A program made the translations under genes and the position numbers. 64,000 nucleotides of DNA from Phlebotomus papatasi (lineage: Eukaryota; Arthropoda; Insecta; Diptera; Psychodidae), in the NCBI RefSeq assembly GCF_024763615.1, contig NC_077224.1, positions 69,326,712 to 69,390,711 of the forward strand. The letters run 5' to 3'. Of the stretch, positions 1 through 12,545 are shown in pieces (the stretch's first letter is position 1; each line of letters starts with the position of its first letter). A model generated the notes under the pieces. That model saw only the letters and a list, made by a program, of their open reading frames with translations, made no database searches and was not told the origin of the DNA.

Positions 1-1915
1 ATGAAAATATCAAAATCGATTAGAAGAAGTTCCAAGTATATTCTATTTTTATTGAATGACTGTTAAAATCACGATAAATGAATTAAAACAGCTTAAATAA
101 AAAGCATTTCATAGGAAAATCAAAAATTAAAATTGACCAGAAAAAGTTCGCATCGTCATAGGCAATAGGATGATAAAAATTTTACCTATATGCCACAATG
201 CCTACAACCATCTTACAAACTGTTTACATAAATTAAACTGAATTTTTAGTAAATATATTAGTTTTTAATACTCCAACTTTAAGATACTAACCAAATAATT
301 TATGACAATCCAAGTGCTTTATATTGAAAAATGATAGAATTTATTCAGCGAAAAAAATGGCTTAAAAAACAATTTTAAAAATTATGGCTGCAAAAATCAA
401 TTGATTGTCTAATTATTTACAGATAATTTTGAGTTTTAACAAATCTCACTGATAAAATTTTCTTCAATTAATCGAAAAAAAGTAAACTTATTTTAAAAAA
501 AATCTTTTTCTAACTGCAATGTGATACATATATTTTAATTAATTTTGCACAAAAAAAAATCTGAATTTAAAAGAAAGGTTTTTAAAAAAGATTTTAAAGT
601 GTTGTCTGGAAAATTTTCAAAAATTCCGAAAGGAAAATTGGGAAAATCAGTTGGCTTGTTTTTGAAAATTTCAAAATAAATCGAAGAGCACATAATCGAT
701 GAGCCGAGACACAATTTCGTCGAGTTTTCGCTTTCAATCAAAGTAAACTCGACGAAGAAGAAGAAGAATAGGGAGAGTCGTGTCAAAGTTGTCACCATTT
801 TTGTGCTCCCCGGAAAATCGCGTTTTTATCGAGTTATCCCCAAAAATCTGTGTGAAAATGTATGGAAAAAGTGATAAGAATGTGCGGTGCATGCTGTGAT
901 ATGGAGAAAAGGGCGTCACATCGAGGAAATCAGCGAGAAAAGTGACACGAAAAGTGTGAGTTCCCCACACGCAAAATTTTATTTTCAGCTACACACAGAA
1001 AAATCCGTACACGCAATTTTTAAACAAATTTTTGTGATTTTTCGAGAGATTTTTGGGTAAATTGAAGGGGATCCAATAATTGGCATATGAAACAAAAAGA
1101 TAATATTCAAGGGTACCTAGATTATTGGATTATTCTTTGAGAATTTGATGAGTTTTGTGAGATTGAATTTAAGACAATTTTCTGTGAGTGCACAACTTTT
1201 TCCCATCGAATATTTTGGCTGTGATGGTTTGTTTATTTTTATCAAAATTCTAATAATAATTAGCTGAGATGTGTGCGAAGCGGCGACAGTTTATTGCATA
1301 TTTCAAGAAAAAGTGGAAAGGAAAGCGTGTGCAGGAAAAGGAAGATTTTTTTGGGGAGATTTCCTCCAGGTACCAAACAAAAGCAGAGGAAGTTGATGAC
1401 CCTTTGTGCTGTTTCATGTTCAAGGGTACTCTTCTGTAGCCCTTTATCTCATAGATAACTCACCTCTCCGGAAATTCCCTGTGAGTTGCTAAAAATAGCT
1501 CCATAGAATTATTGACTCACAAAAGGGGTTTTCCGGCTCAAAAGAGCCCCAGAGAATCAAAGAAAATGCCACGATCCTTTTCGACACTCCCTCTCAATCA
1601 CAAGATGTTTTGTATTCTCGAAGACGACATCTAAATTTAGCCAATTTGGTCCAGTCTGACTCGAGAAAGCGTGTCTCTGTAGCGTCAATTGTTAGAACCA
1701 GAGTCAGAAAAGTAACACAATCCGACATTCATCTTCTCATCTAAGTAAATTTACACAAATTGTTCCATTCTGCTCCGGAAAATTTGCAAGATTTTGCCAT
1801 CGGCATAAATGTCTCCCCGGCATTAGACTTTGAAACTTTCAGCAAAATTTATAATGTGAAACATGGATTTCTTTTGTGTTTCATGAAACATATGGAAATC
1901 ATCACTTAACCCTTT
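1..1915. other. AT-rich 5' flank or first intron, with a possible non-coding first exon near 700-955
   Basis: No coding region is supported here. Most of it is AT-rich, but about 700-955 is less AT-rich and has the G/A-rich, repeated 'aaaagtg' texture common in insect 5' untranslated exons. It ends in a plausible donor (GTGAGT at 956). That could be a 5' leader exon of the Pix gene 15 kb downstream or of another gene. Nothing in the sequence links it to a coding exon, so this is only a suggestion. Short reading frames such as 1273-1458 have no recognisable protein features. Confidence 0.25.
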
Positions 1916-2049
1916 ATGGCGTCTACACATTAGTAGAATTTTTTTTAAAAATGCCTTTTTAAAGAAAATTTCCCCTATCCTTGTAGGCAGAAACGTCAGA
2001 ATTTTTTAAAAAGCATTTTTTTTAAAAATTTCTATTATGTAGACGCCAT
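1916..2049. mobile_element. 134-bp MITE with matching ends ATGGCGTCTACA
   Basis: The left end ATGGCGTCTACAC at 1916 is matched in reverse complement by GTAGACGCCAT ending at 2049. The inverted match continues inward through the poly-T/poly-A arms (ATTTTTTTTAAAAATGC and its complement). The whole unit can fold as one hairpin. No internal coding capacity. I see no second copy in the window. Confidence 0.7.
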
Positions 2050-3320
2050 TAACGACGAGACACTTTTTACGGACTGAAAATCAACAATAAAAATTAAACT
2101 AGGAAACATAATCAATGATAATTCTTACATCTAACCTTGGAAAGTCCAACAGAGTCTGATTCGGTGTATTTTGTGCTTCTATGAACGATAGGGACAAAAA
2201 TAGCCCAAAAATTTAAGTAAATTTTTTCTGACAATACCAATGAATAATATTTTTCGCTTTAATGAAAAATATTACGTATGAGTATTGTAGTTTTTATTGC
2301 CAAAAGGGTTTTGCTTAAAAAAAATATAAGTATAAAAATAAATAAAATCAATTATAAATTTGAGAATTTAAAAATTCGCCATTTTTGAGCATAAATATTT
2401 ACTACATATCAAATAGCTAGAGACTTGCAAAAAATATTCTAGATTCCTTCAACCTTCTACTTTACAATTATGTACAGACATTAGAAAAAAATAACTTTAG
2501 GTAGTCAGGAAAAATTATATTCTTTATGGGACACCGGTGTTCCAATCGTCCTTAAAGGTTAAAATTAGCATTTATCGTAACTTCATTTTTGCAATTTTGT
2601 GATATATGCATATTTTAATTGTGCGTAATTTGCTTTGTTAAACATGCTTGAGGAAAAGTAAATTATATAAGCCTAACAAAAAAAAATTAAAATAAAAATT
2701 ATTGTAAATTCTCTTATTTAATAAAAAATTATCAGTATTTGTCGTAAGAACCATTTTTTGGTGAAGTTACGACATATTTCCATACAAAATTCTTTCTAAT
2801 CAGCATTTGCCATGACTACCTTACTTGTCTTTCTTTGAATTTTTGAAAAACCGAAATTAATCATTTTAAGTAAATATTTGTAAGAAAAAAATGCGTACAT
2901 ACTCCCTGCCTATATGTCATTAATTCAAAATAAAGCAAGCGACGCGACGTGACACACAAAATTTGGCATTGTATAAAATGAGCAGTAAAAAGTTAAAATT
3001 GAGCAGTAAGAAAAAAAATGAAACAGTGATATTATCGTCCAAATTTTGGCAAAGGGAAAATAAAGGACTTTTCATTCTAAGTGCAAAATTTTTAAATGTT
3101 AATTATATAAATTACACACATTTTTGTAAAAATTTAAGTATTTTACTGACCATAATTAGATATTTTACTGCCCATTTTGAATTTTTTACTGCTCGTTTGT
3201 TTTTTGCCACAAAATTTATTCGACATAATTTATATAATAAAAGCTTATAAGGATAGGAATAATAATTTTTAGCTAATTAAATTAAGTTAATTAAATGAAG
3301 GCACTTATTATCATTACTGT
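2050..3320. other. AT-rich non-coding stretch
   Basis: I see no gene. There is very high A+T with many short poly-A/T runs and no convincing reading frame; the frame at 2963-3250 is Lys/Phe-rich low complexity with no motif. No inverted or tandem repeat was found here. Confidence 0.4.
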
Positions 3321-3718
3321 GTTATCACACTTACACATTAAAATTTTAATATGATTCACATTAATTGTCGCTGGTGAGAGTCCAAATGTGTAATTTGTGT
3401 GTTTGAATCATTTTATATTCAAAATTTGATCTATTTGTTGATAATAAGGTAGACTTGGCCCACAAAATTTGATATAAATTGATTTATAGCATTAACGCAA
3501 AAAATTAATGCGTTTTTTTCTTTAATTTTTTAATGTGAAAAATATTTATGCTTTAGGTAAATTTAAACTTGTTTTTGCAGGCCAAGTCCACTTCTTTATC
3601 AATAAATAGAAAAACCCCAAATATTAAGTAACTCAAAGACACAAATAACATAGTTGGACGCTCACAAGCGACAATTAATGTGAATCACATTAAAATTTTA
3701 ATGTACAAGTGTGATAAC
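3321..3718. mobile_element. 398-bp MITE with about 58-bp inverted ends (GTTATCACACTT)
   Basis: GTTATCACACTT at 3321 and its complement ending at 3718 begin inverted arms of about 58 bp that continue through ACATTAAAATTTTAAT and ATTAATTGTCGCT with only a few mismatches. The centre (3400-3620) is non-coding. The larger element at 60010-61022 starts with the same GTTATCACACT, so the two belong to one related group. Confidence 0.8.
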
Positions 3719-5390
3719 GCCGTTAGAATAATTCAAATTAATAATTTTCATTTTGGAAAATTGTGGCAACTTCCAAAATCTCCATTTATTGAAGTTACGG
3801 CTGTATAAACGACCCCAATCGGCAAAAAATTACTCTGACTCAAAAATGACTAGTTTTTGGAGTAGAACAGAAGGTCAAAAAATTGCTCCTAATTTTAATC
3901 TTAAAAAATAATCGTATTCGCGTAGAATTTTAGTTAGAGCAGTGCTCAAAATTGAGTTAGTAATACATTAGTTATATTAAGGATTTAAAATTCAATCTGT
4001 CATGGAGTAACAAAAGCGACTCCAAACGTCGGTCTTTTACTGTACCGAAAATAGTGCATTTTGCCTATCACATACCACATAAGTACGAAATCGACGTACG
4101 TATTGTTAATTAAGAACCCAAATGCACTACAATTTTGTACTACACTATCACTGTAGACACTGTTTTCTCAATAATTCTTGGCATCTTTTATTGTTTTGCT
4201 AATTTTTATGTAAGTTTGGCCAATTTTACTTTAGTTCAACACTCACTTTAGCGAAAATTTTTGCCGTTGGACTATTGCTGAATGAACCTTACGACATGTC
4301 GAGAATTTTCCATCTGAATGGTAACAACACACAAAAATCTTTCAAATGCTCCACTGAATTGATCTTCTAGACACAAATTTTGTATCACATAATACTCCTG
4401 AGATAGGAGCAAACATCTGAATAACACAATTTCATTTTCTAAGAAAAATACCTGTGTAATCAAATTAAAAACCGGCTAATTTTAACTTAATTTTTGTCGG
4501 GACTGCCTTTTTACTAATCACAATACTCTTTTCCCAACCGGAGGAGCTTTTCCTCCCAATGTACACTACAATCCAATGTACACTACATCCTCTAACCCGG
4601 ATCGGCGTAATTTGCACGAGTTCTCGTTGGTTACATTTAAAATAATTTTGAGGTTATGTGTGCATGTGTGATCAGCAATGAAAATGAATTATCTTGTGAT
4701 GTTTTTGTTTAATAGATGTAGTATAATAGCATAGAATTCTCTAATTATGTCTTTTTAATCTTCTTTAAAACTTTTATTCTAATTCTACAAAAAAAAATCA
4801 AGAAAAAAATCTTGTGTTATATTTTCGAGACGTTGAACAAATTCAAAAATCCATCTGGATAACGATGCGGACATCTGTCATTTTGTCTCCCAATCATTCG
4901 AATAACAAAGCAGGCACTATATAATTTTATTGAGAAAACACGCTAAAATAATTTACTTTACGAATTCACAGCACTAAGTAATTCTATTTGAAATTTGACA
5001 ATGTGAAATTTCCCCCCAAACATACTCAGTGAGGGGGACATTTTTAATAGGGACACTGGAAGTTACTGGAAGTGCCCAATCTGGCACGTCATAGTTTAGT
5101 CGCGGGCGAGTAATCTCAGAGTTATTATGACGCCAAATTACTTTCGTAATTGCCGACATATATACCCCACTTTCCGTCATTCGACGCTCTGACGATCGTC
5201 ATAGGACCCGTTTTTGAAATTCAGAATACCTTCATCCAACAGTAATCTTACTCAAAATTGCTGTTTTCGAGTCAACTTACAGTTTATTAGTGACTCTTTT
5301 ATTATTTTGATTCGCATTCAGAGCTCATTTAATATGTCAAATTAATATCTTATTTGATGTCTTTGCAAATTCATCAATGAAACCATTTTT
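3719..5390. other. AT-rich non-coding stretch
   Basis: No gene is supported. The short frames at 4272-4463 and 4974-5180 (minus) have no recognisable domains. A direct duplication 'caatgtacactac' occurs near 4557-4586. Otherwise I see nothing. Confidence 0.4.
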
Positions 5391-5525
5391 AAAAGGGTTA
5401 AAGGGTAACTTTAACCCCTAATACACCTAAAAAGGGTAATACTTACACCGATTTTGGATCAATACTGCAGGGTAAAATTAACATTTTATAAATGTTATTT
5501 TAACTTTTTCGTATTTCTCTCAGTG
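5391..5525 (+). mobile_element. Truncated right half of the CACTGAG MITE family
   Basis: This stretch matches the right half of the full copies at 25337-25590 and 52925-53174: AGGGTAACTTTAACCCC, the TACACCGATTTT segment, the ACTGCAGGGTAAAATTAAC segment, and the terminal TCTCTCAGTG ending at 5525. The left half is missing; the break is at about 5391. Confidence 0.85.
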
Positions 5526-6477
5526 TGCTTTACATAATTTTTAAACTTTTTTTTTGTAATTATGACTTGTCATTGTCTTTACAAGAGTATTATTCAACTA
5601 ACCCGGCATTATTAATAAAAAATTATTCGCTTAATTTGTAATATGTGAAACATGAAATTCTCATGAAACAAGTAAAGTTCACGTGAAATTTTGAAATCCT
5701 AAAATTTTGGAGCACTTTCATCCCCAAATGCTTATGTATATGAAGAATATGGACCGTGGGTGACGAAAGATATTGCCCAATAAAGTTGAATAGCCTCGAG
5801 CGAATTTTGTAATTTGTTCTGTTTGCAATTTCACACTCAAATACTCATCTCCCTCAGCACGTGGGTGGGCAAATTCAATTGGATCTTTGGCAAAAAGGCG
5901 CACAAATTGATGTAAATTTTATTGAAAATCTTTTCGGTGTGTCTCCAACAATTTGCTGCTGTATTCTTTCAGGCTTTACACATTATTGTTGAACACGAGA
6001 GTAGTTTTGTGTGTTAATCACAATAAAAAGAAAAAACAAGAAAAGGGAATGAAAGAGGAAAATTTGTGGAAATAAGTGGCTGCACGACACGAAAAATATG
6101 CCAAATTTATAATTGGAAGTGTGCCAAGGAAAGCACATGAGAGAGAGGTGTCAAATAAATTGTATCGTGTAATTTTTGCATTCTGTGCACCTCATCTTGA
6201 AACCAGATTTTACGGTGATGACCAGGAATGTTATTTGACGAAAAACATATTGAGGGAAGCCTGGAAAAATTTTCCTAAGATATTTTCATTGAAAATTTGC
6301 ACTCTGAAATTCATGTTATTACAATGACAAAGAGAGTCGGTAACAAGCTTGTTTTATCTTATGATAGCAGGGATTCTTTCATAACAAATCCATTCAGTCG
6401 AATTATCGGTTTAAAAATGAACTTTCTGCTACGAATACTATATATTCGTTTCACCTCTATTATCTCTTTCGCGTCAT
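5526..6477. other. AT-rich non-coding stretch
   Basis: No gene is supported. The purine-rich segment 6020-6075 resembles untranslated leader sequence but has no distinguishing signal. The frames at 6076-6327 and 6297-6518 show no known domain. Confidence 0.35.
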
Positions 6478-6837
6478 TAGGGTCATATATGACCCGGGGA
6501 AAAAACAATTTCTTTTGACTATTTACATTAATTGAAATCTATCGGTTTGTGCACGACATCATAATAGAAGGATGTAAGATTCTTGGCTAATTTTCTCAAG
6601 ACTCCAGATATTCAGGAAAAGAAAATATTTGAGATCAAAAATCACGAATTTCGAACTTTGTGAAATGACTTTTCTTTTTCAAAATTTTTTATATTCATTT
6701 ATTTTTTTCAGCAAAAAGTTCTTTAGAAATACAAAATAGAATATCCAAAGATTGTATATTGCATATTTTGATATAATAAATTACTCTAAATTTTCCAAAA
6801 AAAGCGTGTAGAATTTTCCGGGTCATATATGACCCTA
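6478..6837. mobile_element. 360-bp MITE bounded by the palindrome GGGTCATATATGACCC
   Basis: The perfect 16-bp palindrome GGGTCATATATGACCC occurs at 6480-6495 and 6820-6835. The flanks are arranged as inverted ends: the left copy runs inward into GGGG and the right copy into its complement. Outside both is TA, giving a TA-flanked element as Tc1/mariner-type transposons produce. A third copy of the palindrome, followed by CGGGG like the left end, lies at 7264-7279 without an obvious partner. There is no coding capacity between the ends. Confidence 0.7.
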
Positions 6838-8650
6838 TAGTCCCCAAGGGTAACAGTGTTTTCGTCCCAAACCTGCAGCGAAATGTAGTTGGGACATTGT
6901 TTTTCTTTGTGAAATGCAGGTGGGAATCTTGCTCCTGGACATTTCATCTTATATCTGATGAATTATAACATATTTTGCAATATTTTAGAGTATTCTGCAA
7001 GCGTCTCATATTGTGCAATTGTATTGTGTGTGAATAAATATGTGGATAAGTTTATTTTTGCCAAATACCACTCAAAATATTGTGACAGTGACTGTTCAAG
7101 GGATTACCAGGAAGATTCCTTGAACACCAAGAGTACAGTGTTCATCAAGACAATCCACTTTGCCATGGTTTTGGCCAAATTAATAACTTCAAGCAAAAAA
7201 ACTCTTAAAAAGCCCGTGATATAGATTTTGAAAATGGTAAATACACTTCCCTTGAGGACAACAGGGTCATATATGACCCGGGGTTTTTCCGAGTTTTCAC
7301 GCAATGGAAAATTTTTTTCCTCTCTGAACTATTATATTTGATCATAAAGCATTAGGAAAAACTCAATTTTGCATGAATTCATCTGCTGAATAAAAGTGGG
7401 ACGCGAAAGAGTTATACACGACAAACAAAATTCCATTAGTTCATTAAAAAGAAGTGATTTCGGCACTCAAAGTACGCATGGATTCGCGCATTCCCTTGCC
7501 TTTCCGGGACTTTTAACGCTTTTTGCACTACAGGGGGGTCCCGGTATTATGTATATCGGGATTATGCAAACACATCTATGTATCTTTGCCTATTACTGAA
7601 GACAAGTAGATTCAGGCTTAATGTTTAATTTGACAGAAGTGAAATAAAAACATCTGATGAAGTCTCATTTTGATGGGGAAGTGCGTGTTTTCCTTCAAGA
7701 TTTTAGTGAAAATTGTTTAATATCCCAATTATCTTGTGAATTTATTCAGTGGAATTTCTGGATGGGTCAAATATCCAGAGCGGCATGCACGGTGTGACCC
7801 AAAACAGTCAGGAATTCTCAAATTCGGTGTTCAGTAATTTTGACAGATGTTTTTACGAAGCTGCAAAATTCAATTTTCCTGAGCTGCAAGGGTGGTAATT
7901 TTAATAAATTTTTCTCCACCCACAAAAACGACCCCTTCAAGCAAAAGATTTTCACGGTAAATATTAACCCTAATAAACCCTCTACAACTTGTAATAGTTG
8001 CTTTTTCGAAAAGACACTTGCAGTGTGCAAAAATGCATCAAATATTACACATCAGAATTACGATTTTAGGCCCATTTTTTATTTTTGCCTTTTGAACCCA
8101 GTAAAAAAAGACCTAGGCTCCCAAGTTTGTTAGGAAATGCGAGATGTAGGACTAGCTTTTAGATTATATGTCCATTGATGAAATTCATTTAGTAACTTGG
8201 AAAAAAATCAACTTTTACGAAGCTGCAACATTACGAAGGTGCAAAACCTTCCCCTATGCAATTTTTTCGAGGCGGTAAATTAGAAATGCGTAACTTATGA
8301 AGTGTTGGCGCTGAAAATATAACCCAAGAAATTGGTGCCAACAATATTTTGTATATTTTATGGTGTTTCCATAACTTATTCAAAAGAAATTCAGAAGAAA
8401 TTTTATGTATATCTGGTACATAGAAAGTTAAATAATTCAAATAAAACTTAAAAATGAAGGGAAAACAAGTATTTATATGATTTTAAGCGATATATTTATG
8501 ATGCATTCCAAAACATCCCAGAAAAGGTTTCAAAATGTACCACATTACCCTAGTGAATCTGTGACAAAATTGACCATTTTTTACACGAAAAACGCAATTC
8601 ACAAGCTAAACCTCACTATTAACAGAAATTAAAACACAATATTCAATGAA
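6838..8650. other. AT-rich non-coding stretch containing a solitary GGGTCATATATGACCC palindrome (7264-7279)
   Basis: No gene is recognised. Overlapping short frames near 6958-7304 and 7818-8133 have no motifs. The palindrome at 7264-7279 and an inverted 'gacgcgaaagag' near 7400 echo the ends of the neighbouring MITE and suggest remains of a second copy. Confidence 0.4.
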
Positions 8651-8802
8651 TAATGCCCAACGCACAATAACTTTTGTTTAGTAAACATTTTTTTGACATT
8701 TCAATGAGAGTGAGTGAGATTTTGATCTAGTCATCTCGCTCATTCTCATGGGAAATTTTGAAAACATGTTTACAAACAAAAGTTATTGTGCGCTGGTCAT
8801 AA
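8651..8802. mobile_element. Palindromic 0.15-kb MITE (CGCACAATAACTTTTGTTT family), copy 1
   Basis: The unit starts TAATGCCCAACGCACAATAAC and ends with the near-complement GTTATTGTGCGCTGGTCAT. The arms pair along almost the whole length, with GATCTAGTCATCTCGCTC near the centre. A second copy follows at 8956 and six more make a tandem array at 58250-59102. Confidence 0.9.
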
Positions 8803-8955
8803 GATTGAAGTAAACAAAAAGTTCTGTCATATTTTTCGTAAGAAGTTGCTCACACTGAAGTTTCAACAGAGGAATTTTAATTCAAATTATATTCAAAATT
8901 CAACGTATTGGTGTTTATATCTTCTAAAAAGAATAAATATTTAGACAGAATACTT

Positions 8956-9106
8956 TATGACGAACGCACAATAACTTTTGTTTAGTAAAATGTTTTTTGA
9001 CACTTCGACGAGAGTGAGTGAGATCTAGATCTAGTCATCTCGCTCAATCTCATAGGAAAATTTGAAAACAAGTTTATAAACAAGAGTTATTGTGCGCTGG
9101 GCATTA
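8956..9106. mobile_element. Palindromic 0.15-kb MITE (CGCACAATAACTTTTGTTT family), copy 2
   Basis: Same foldback unit as 8651-8802, separated from it by about 150 bp of unrelated AT-rich DNA. The ends are CGAACGCACAATAAC and GTTATTGTGCGCTGGGCATT. The central AGATCTAGATCTAGTC differs slightly from copy 1. Arms and centre match the 58-kb array units. Confidence 0.9.
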
Positions 9107-11593
9107 CTCATTCTCATTAGTAATAGAAGAAAATTCCATAAGTTTAATCATTTTTTTGTGGTGTCCAAAATCACCCTCAAGGTGTCCAGAATTACAAGCT
9201 GTTCCAAATTATGAGCACTTCTCCTATAATATGAATGTAATTTCACGCCTCTCTCAAAAGAAGTTAAAGTTTCGCAGATTAAGGGGAAGTGGTGTGTTGT
9301 ACGAGATGTAGAGATAATCCCCGAATAGAATAAAATGTGTTTTTTTTTCGGTTACGATCGGGAATTTAACCTAAGGAATAATCAAAACAACCTGAGACTT
9401 CGAAGCCGATTGGTTATTATTGTCTAACCCTAGAATAGCAATAGCTGTGATTATTATGATGAAATCCGAGACACAGTGTTTATGTTGAACAATGTTAAAT
9501 AATTGCTTTAAAAGCTGTTTCTGAGTACATGTATTTGTTAACCTCTCTCGTGCATATTTAATGAAATGCTACTCTATTATTCCACCCAAAATTGCATTTT
9601 GGCAATTTTGGAGAGAATGGCGTTTTCGGAAACAAAAAGGCAATACATTTTATTGATTAATTGTTTTAAATAGTTTTCCAGATTAGTTGGGCAAAATTAG
9701 GTAAATTTTTATGGTCACGCTTAACAATTAATAAAGTTTAAATTGTGATTATTTTTATTGCACTATTTTTTAAAAAAGCCTTCTGTTAAACTCTCCAGAA
9801 TGTCGTTAGGAAAATTCTATTTCGCAACACTAAAGAATTTTAGGTGCTTGTTGAAATGTTCCCTTCAGTATTCAAGATGTATTTTTGAATGGCATATTTC
9901 TTGCAGTAATTAATCACTCTGGACATCTTTCAGTCGTTGCATAGAGTTCTTCTTTCAAAAGAAGGCACGTTTAAAGGTGATAAATGAGATTATGGAAATT
10001 CAATATCTAAACTTAGAAAATAGTTTAAATCGTTTAAATCAATTTTATCTCCAATAAAAAAGTGACACTCAGCCAAAAGTTAATTTAATTGGAAAACTTT
10101 GACTTCGATGAAAAGTCACTTCCAAGGAGTATAAAACTATGCAATTCTATAGTATCTAAAATTAATGGGTTTTGAATGCGCACCTTTGGCTTGGCAAAAT
10201 ACAATCCTATATAGCCTATATAGCTGCTTCAAGAAGAAATAACTAAATCGATATCGAATAAATTAAATTTCAATCTCTCTTCATTATCCCTAATATTCAA
10301 CTCAAGCTTCTTCAACTAAGATTCTCTAGAAAATGTTACTAAAAAAAGACACCGTTGCGATTAATTACAGTCTTTTTGAAGTTAATTGAAGCCTTTATAG
10401 GTGATTTTCAACACTTTCGTGAAATTATCTTTAGCACAGAGGAAATTGATATATTGTCAATGGACGGAAAATGAAAATGTGCTTAGTGATTTATGTCTTG
10501 TAAAGTGTCATCGTCAATGGGAAAACGATTGCGATGTTGTTGAGAAAAAGAAATTTGCGTATAAAACGCTCAATCATCCCACATGTCCAGACCTTACATA
10601 ATGCCTCCTCCAATTCAATCGAAACACTTTTCAAAACATGCCCTAATGCTTTTAAACAGCATTTTATCGCACAGGGTGCTTGCAAAATTACCTTTTCTTG
10701 AAAAAAAAAATGGTGAAAGAAAATTCATAAAATTATTAAATTGCTCAAGTTTTGTAATGCTATTTTGGTTTTTATTATTAATTTAGATTATTTAAATGCG
10801 TTTGAACACGACGTTTACTTTATGTGCAATTATCCGTGTTAAAAAAAAACATGTGCGTCCTCCGTTGTCTTAGAGCTTTGGGAGGCTCTTGAGCAAAACG
10901 AAAAAAACCTCTATGTATTGTTCTTTTCATGGTAATTCCCATTCTTAGTCATTCTCTTTTCTTTTATAAAACTGCATAATTTTAAATTAAGCTTTCTGAA
11001 CAAAATAAAAAAAAAATTGAAAGGCAATGGTTGAGGTGAGACCCTTCAAAGAGTGTCCAAAATTACTGTGTTTTTTGTAGCTCTTAACCTTTTGTAACTT
11101 TGTAGAGAATAAAATTGTGAAAATCAAGAAAGGTTCATTGTCTCCGTCTATTTCCTGTAGCTCTTAACTGCCAAAAGCATTAGCTTTTAGGTTTTAGTGA
11201 GTAAGGGGTCGAGTATATCAGATTATACATGTCACAAAATAGAGGGAGTACGTATTAGGAGTGTGAATAAATTTTTGCGGTTTTTGTTACATTCAGACCT
11301 TTTTTCGGGCAATACATTGTATAAATTAATTTATTTGTTCTCAACTAATTGACAGATTCGCTTGGTTTCAGCTGTCACAGTTGTAGATATGCACCTTTAT
11401 TTTTTTTGGTCCTTCTGTCTTTTTGACTTCAATCTCGAATCGCCAATTTTGAAACGTTTAAACCAATTTTTATGGGAAGTTTTCGATGGTGTATGTTCGC
11501 TGTAGCCTCCTCAAGCAAATTTTGGGACATTTTTAGGTCCCAAATGCCCGAATTTGAGATAGTCTACTGTTACTTTTCTTTTGTAAACATATT
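9107..11593. other. AT-rich non-coding stretch with one degraded MITE end near 11500-11572
   Basis: I see no coding exon; the frames at 10401-10601 and 10583-10786 lack motifs. At about 11535-11572 the sequence GGTCCCAAATG..AATTTGAGATAGTCTACTGTTA matches the right end of the MITE at 13055-13376, but I could not find its left end. Confidence 0.4.
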
Positions 11594-12545
11594 TTAGTAA
11601 GAGTGAATGAAATCGAGATATACTCTCTTCTCACACATTGCGGCATTGACCATCCCAGTCAATGTCCCCCCGGCGATCTCAGTGGCGCAATAGGCAAGAC
11701 CGTTGTATTTTTGGCAGATAGATCCCCGACTTGACTCACAGTGTTGTGAGTTCGAGTCCCGCCCGGTAAAAAGATCTGAATGTCTAGAAAAAGGCATTTT
11801 CACATGTGATAAAAATGTTATAAAATGCACCGCCTCTGCCCAAAAACTCCGGGAATATGGAAGAAGCTTCCATATAGGGAGGAAGGCGTTTCTAGGCGAT
11901 CTACGATCAGCAGATTCTTCTAACACGAGTACGTTGTGAAGATTACATTGTAATACAAATAAAGTGCTACGCATCTAATTTAAGAGCACTAATCTTCCCG
12001 CCGAATTAGAAGTCAAATAGCCCCAAACCATGGCATTTTGCCCTAATCCTCAGTCGGTTTTGTACACTTATAGGATAAAACATTTGAATTCTTTATTCGA
12101 ATCTTCGATTCAACCATCCAGATGACTTTTCCTAGAATTCCGAACTTTTGAAAACGTGTTACAAAAATAGTATTGATTTTTTTCTGTATATTGATCTTTT
12201 GAGAAGAAATTTTTTTGGCAATTCTCCCATTCTTTCTCGCTTCATGCAGTCTTCGTCGAATACTGCAAACAAAAGGGACCTGTTTGTCCTCCAATCGTAG
12301 CTATAACTCTGGATCTTTGGGGATTTTATCAACGGGTTTGTACCAGAAATTGATAGTATGTATTTATCCAGTCTTTGTCTTGTGGTGCTGGGTCTACTAG
12401 AAGTTTTTTTGGCTCAACTCTTTCTTCCTCTCCATAGACCCTAATCACTTTGCTGATTGTAGTCCGTGATTTTCCATAGAAATCGGCAATTTTTGTTTTT
12501 TATTCGGCATTCAGAAACTCTATGATATCCTGGACATCCTTTGTC
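11594..12545 (-). pseudogene. Decayed Tc1-type transposase gene, interrupted by a SINE
   Basis: Read on the minus strand, several frames together give fragments in the order of a Tc1-family DDE transposase. First is a helix-turn-helix-like piece, IADFYGKSRTTISKVIRVYG (about 12500-12440). Next is SIRRRLHEARKNGRIAKK (about 12270-12215), typical of the second DNA-binding/linker region. Then come a 'W..VI...ESK' segment (about 12140-12100) and NAMVWGYLTSNSAGRLVLLN (about 12040-11980), which resembles the block after the second catalytic Asp. A possible continuation (GTLTGMVNA) lies below 11672. Frameshifts and stops separate the pieces and the C-terminal catalytic part is not seen, so it cannot be functional. 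The gap at 11672-11975 is filled by a tRNA-derived SINE. The identification is from motif recognition, without a database search. Confidence 0.8.
11672..11975 (+). mobile_element. tRNA-derived SINE, full-length copy
   Basis: The head has RNA polymerase III internal promoter boxes: an A box (TGGCGCAATAGG, about 11683-11694) and a B box (GTTCGAGTCC, about 11750-11759). The spacing is slightly long for a tRNA. A body ('AAAACTCCGGGAATATGGAAG') and the 3' end GATTACATTGTAATACAAAT follow. Body and head match the copies at 62862-63092 and 63282-63578, and the 3' end matches the tail at 62829-62855. It sits inside the Tc1-type pseudogene and so inserted later. Confidence 0.85.

Noticed and set aside
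11672..11770. Possible tRNA gene (A and B boxes present)
   Set aside because: The cloverleaf cannot be completed and a SINE body and tail follow; two related copies show the same structure, so it is a tRNA-derived SINE head.
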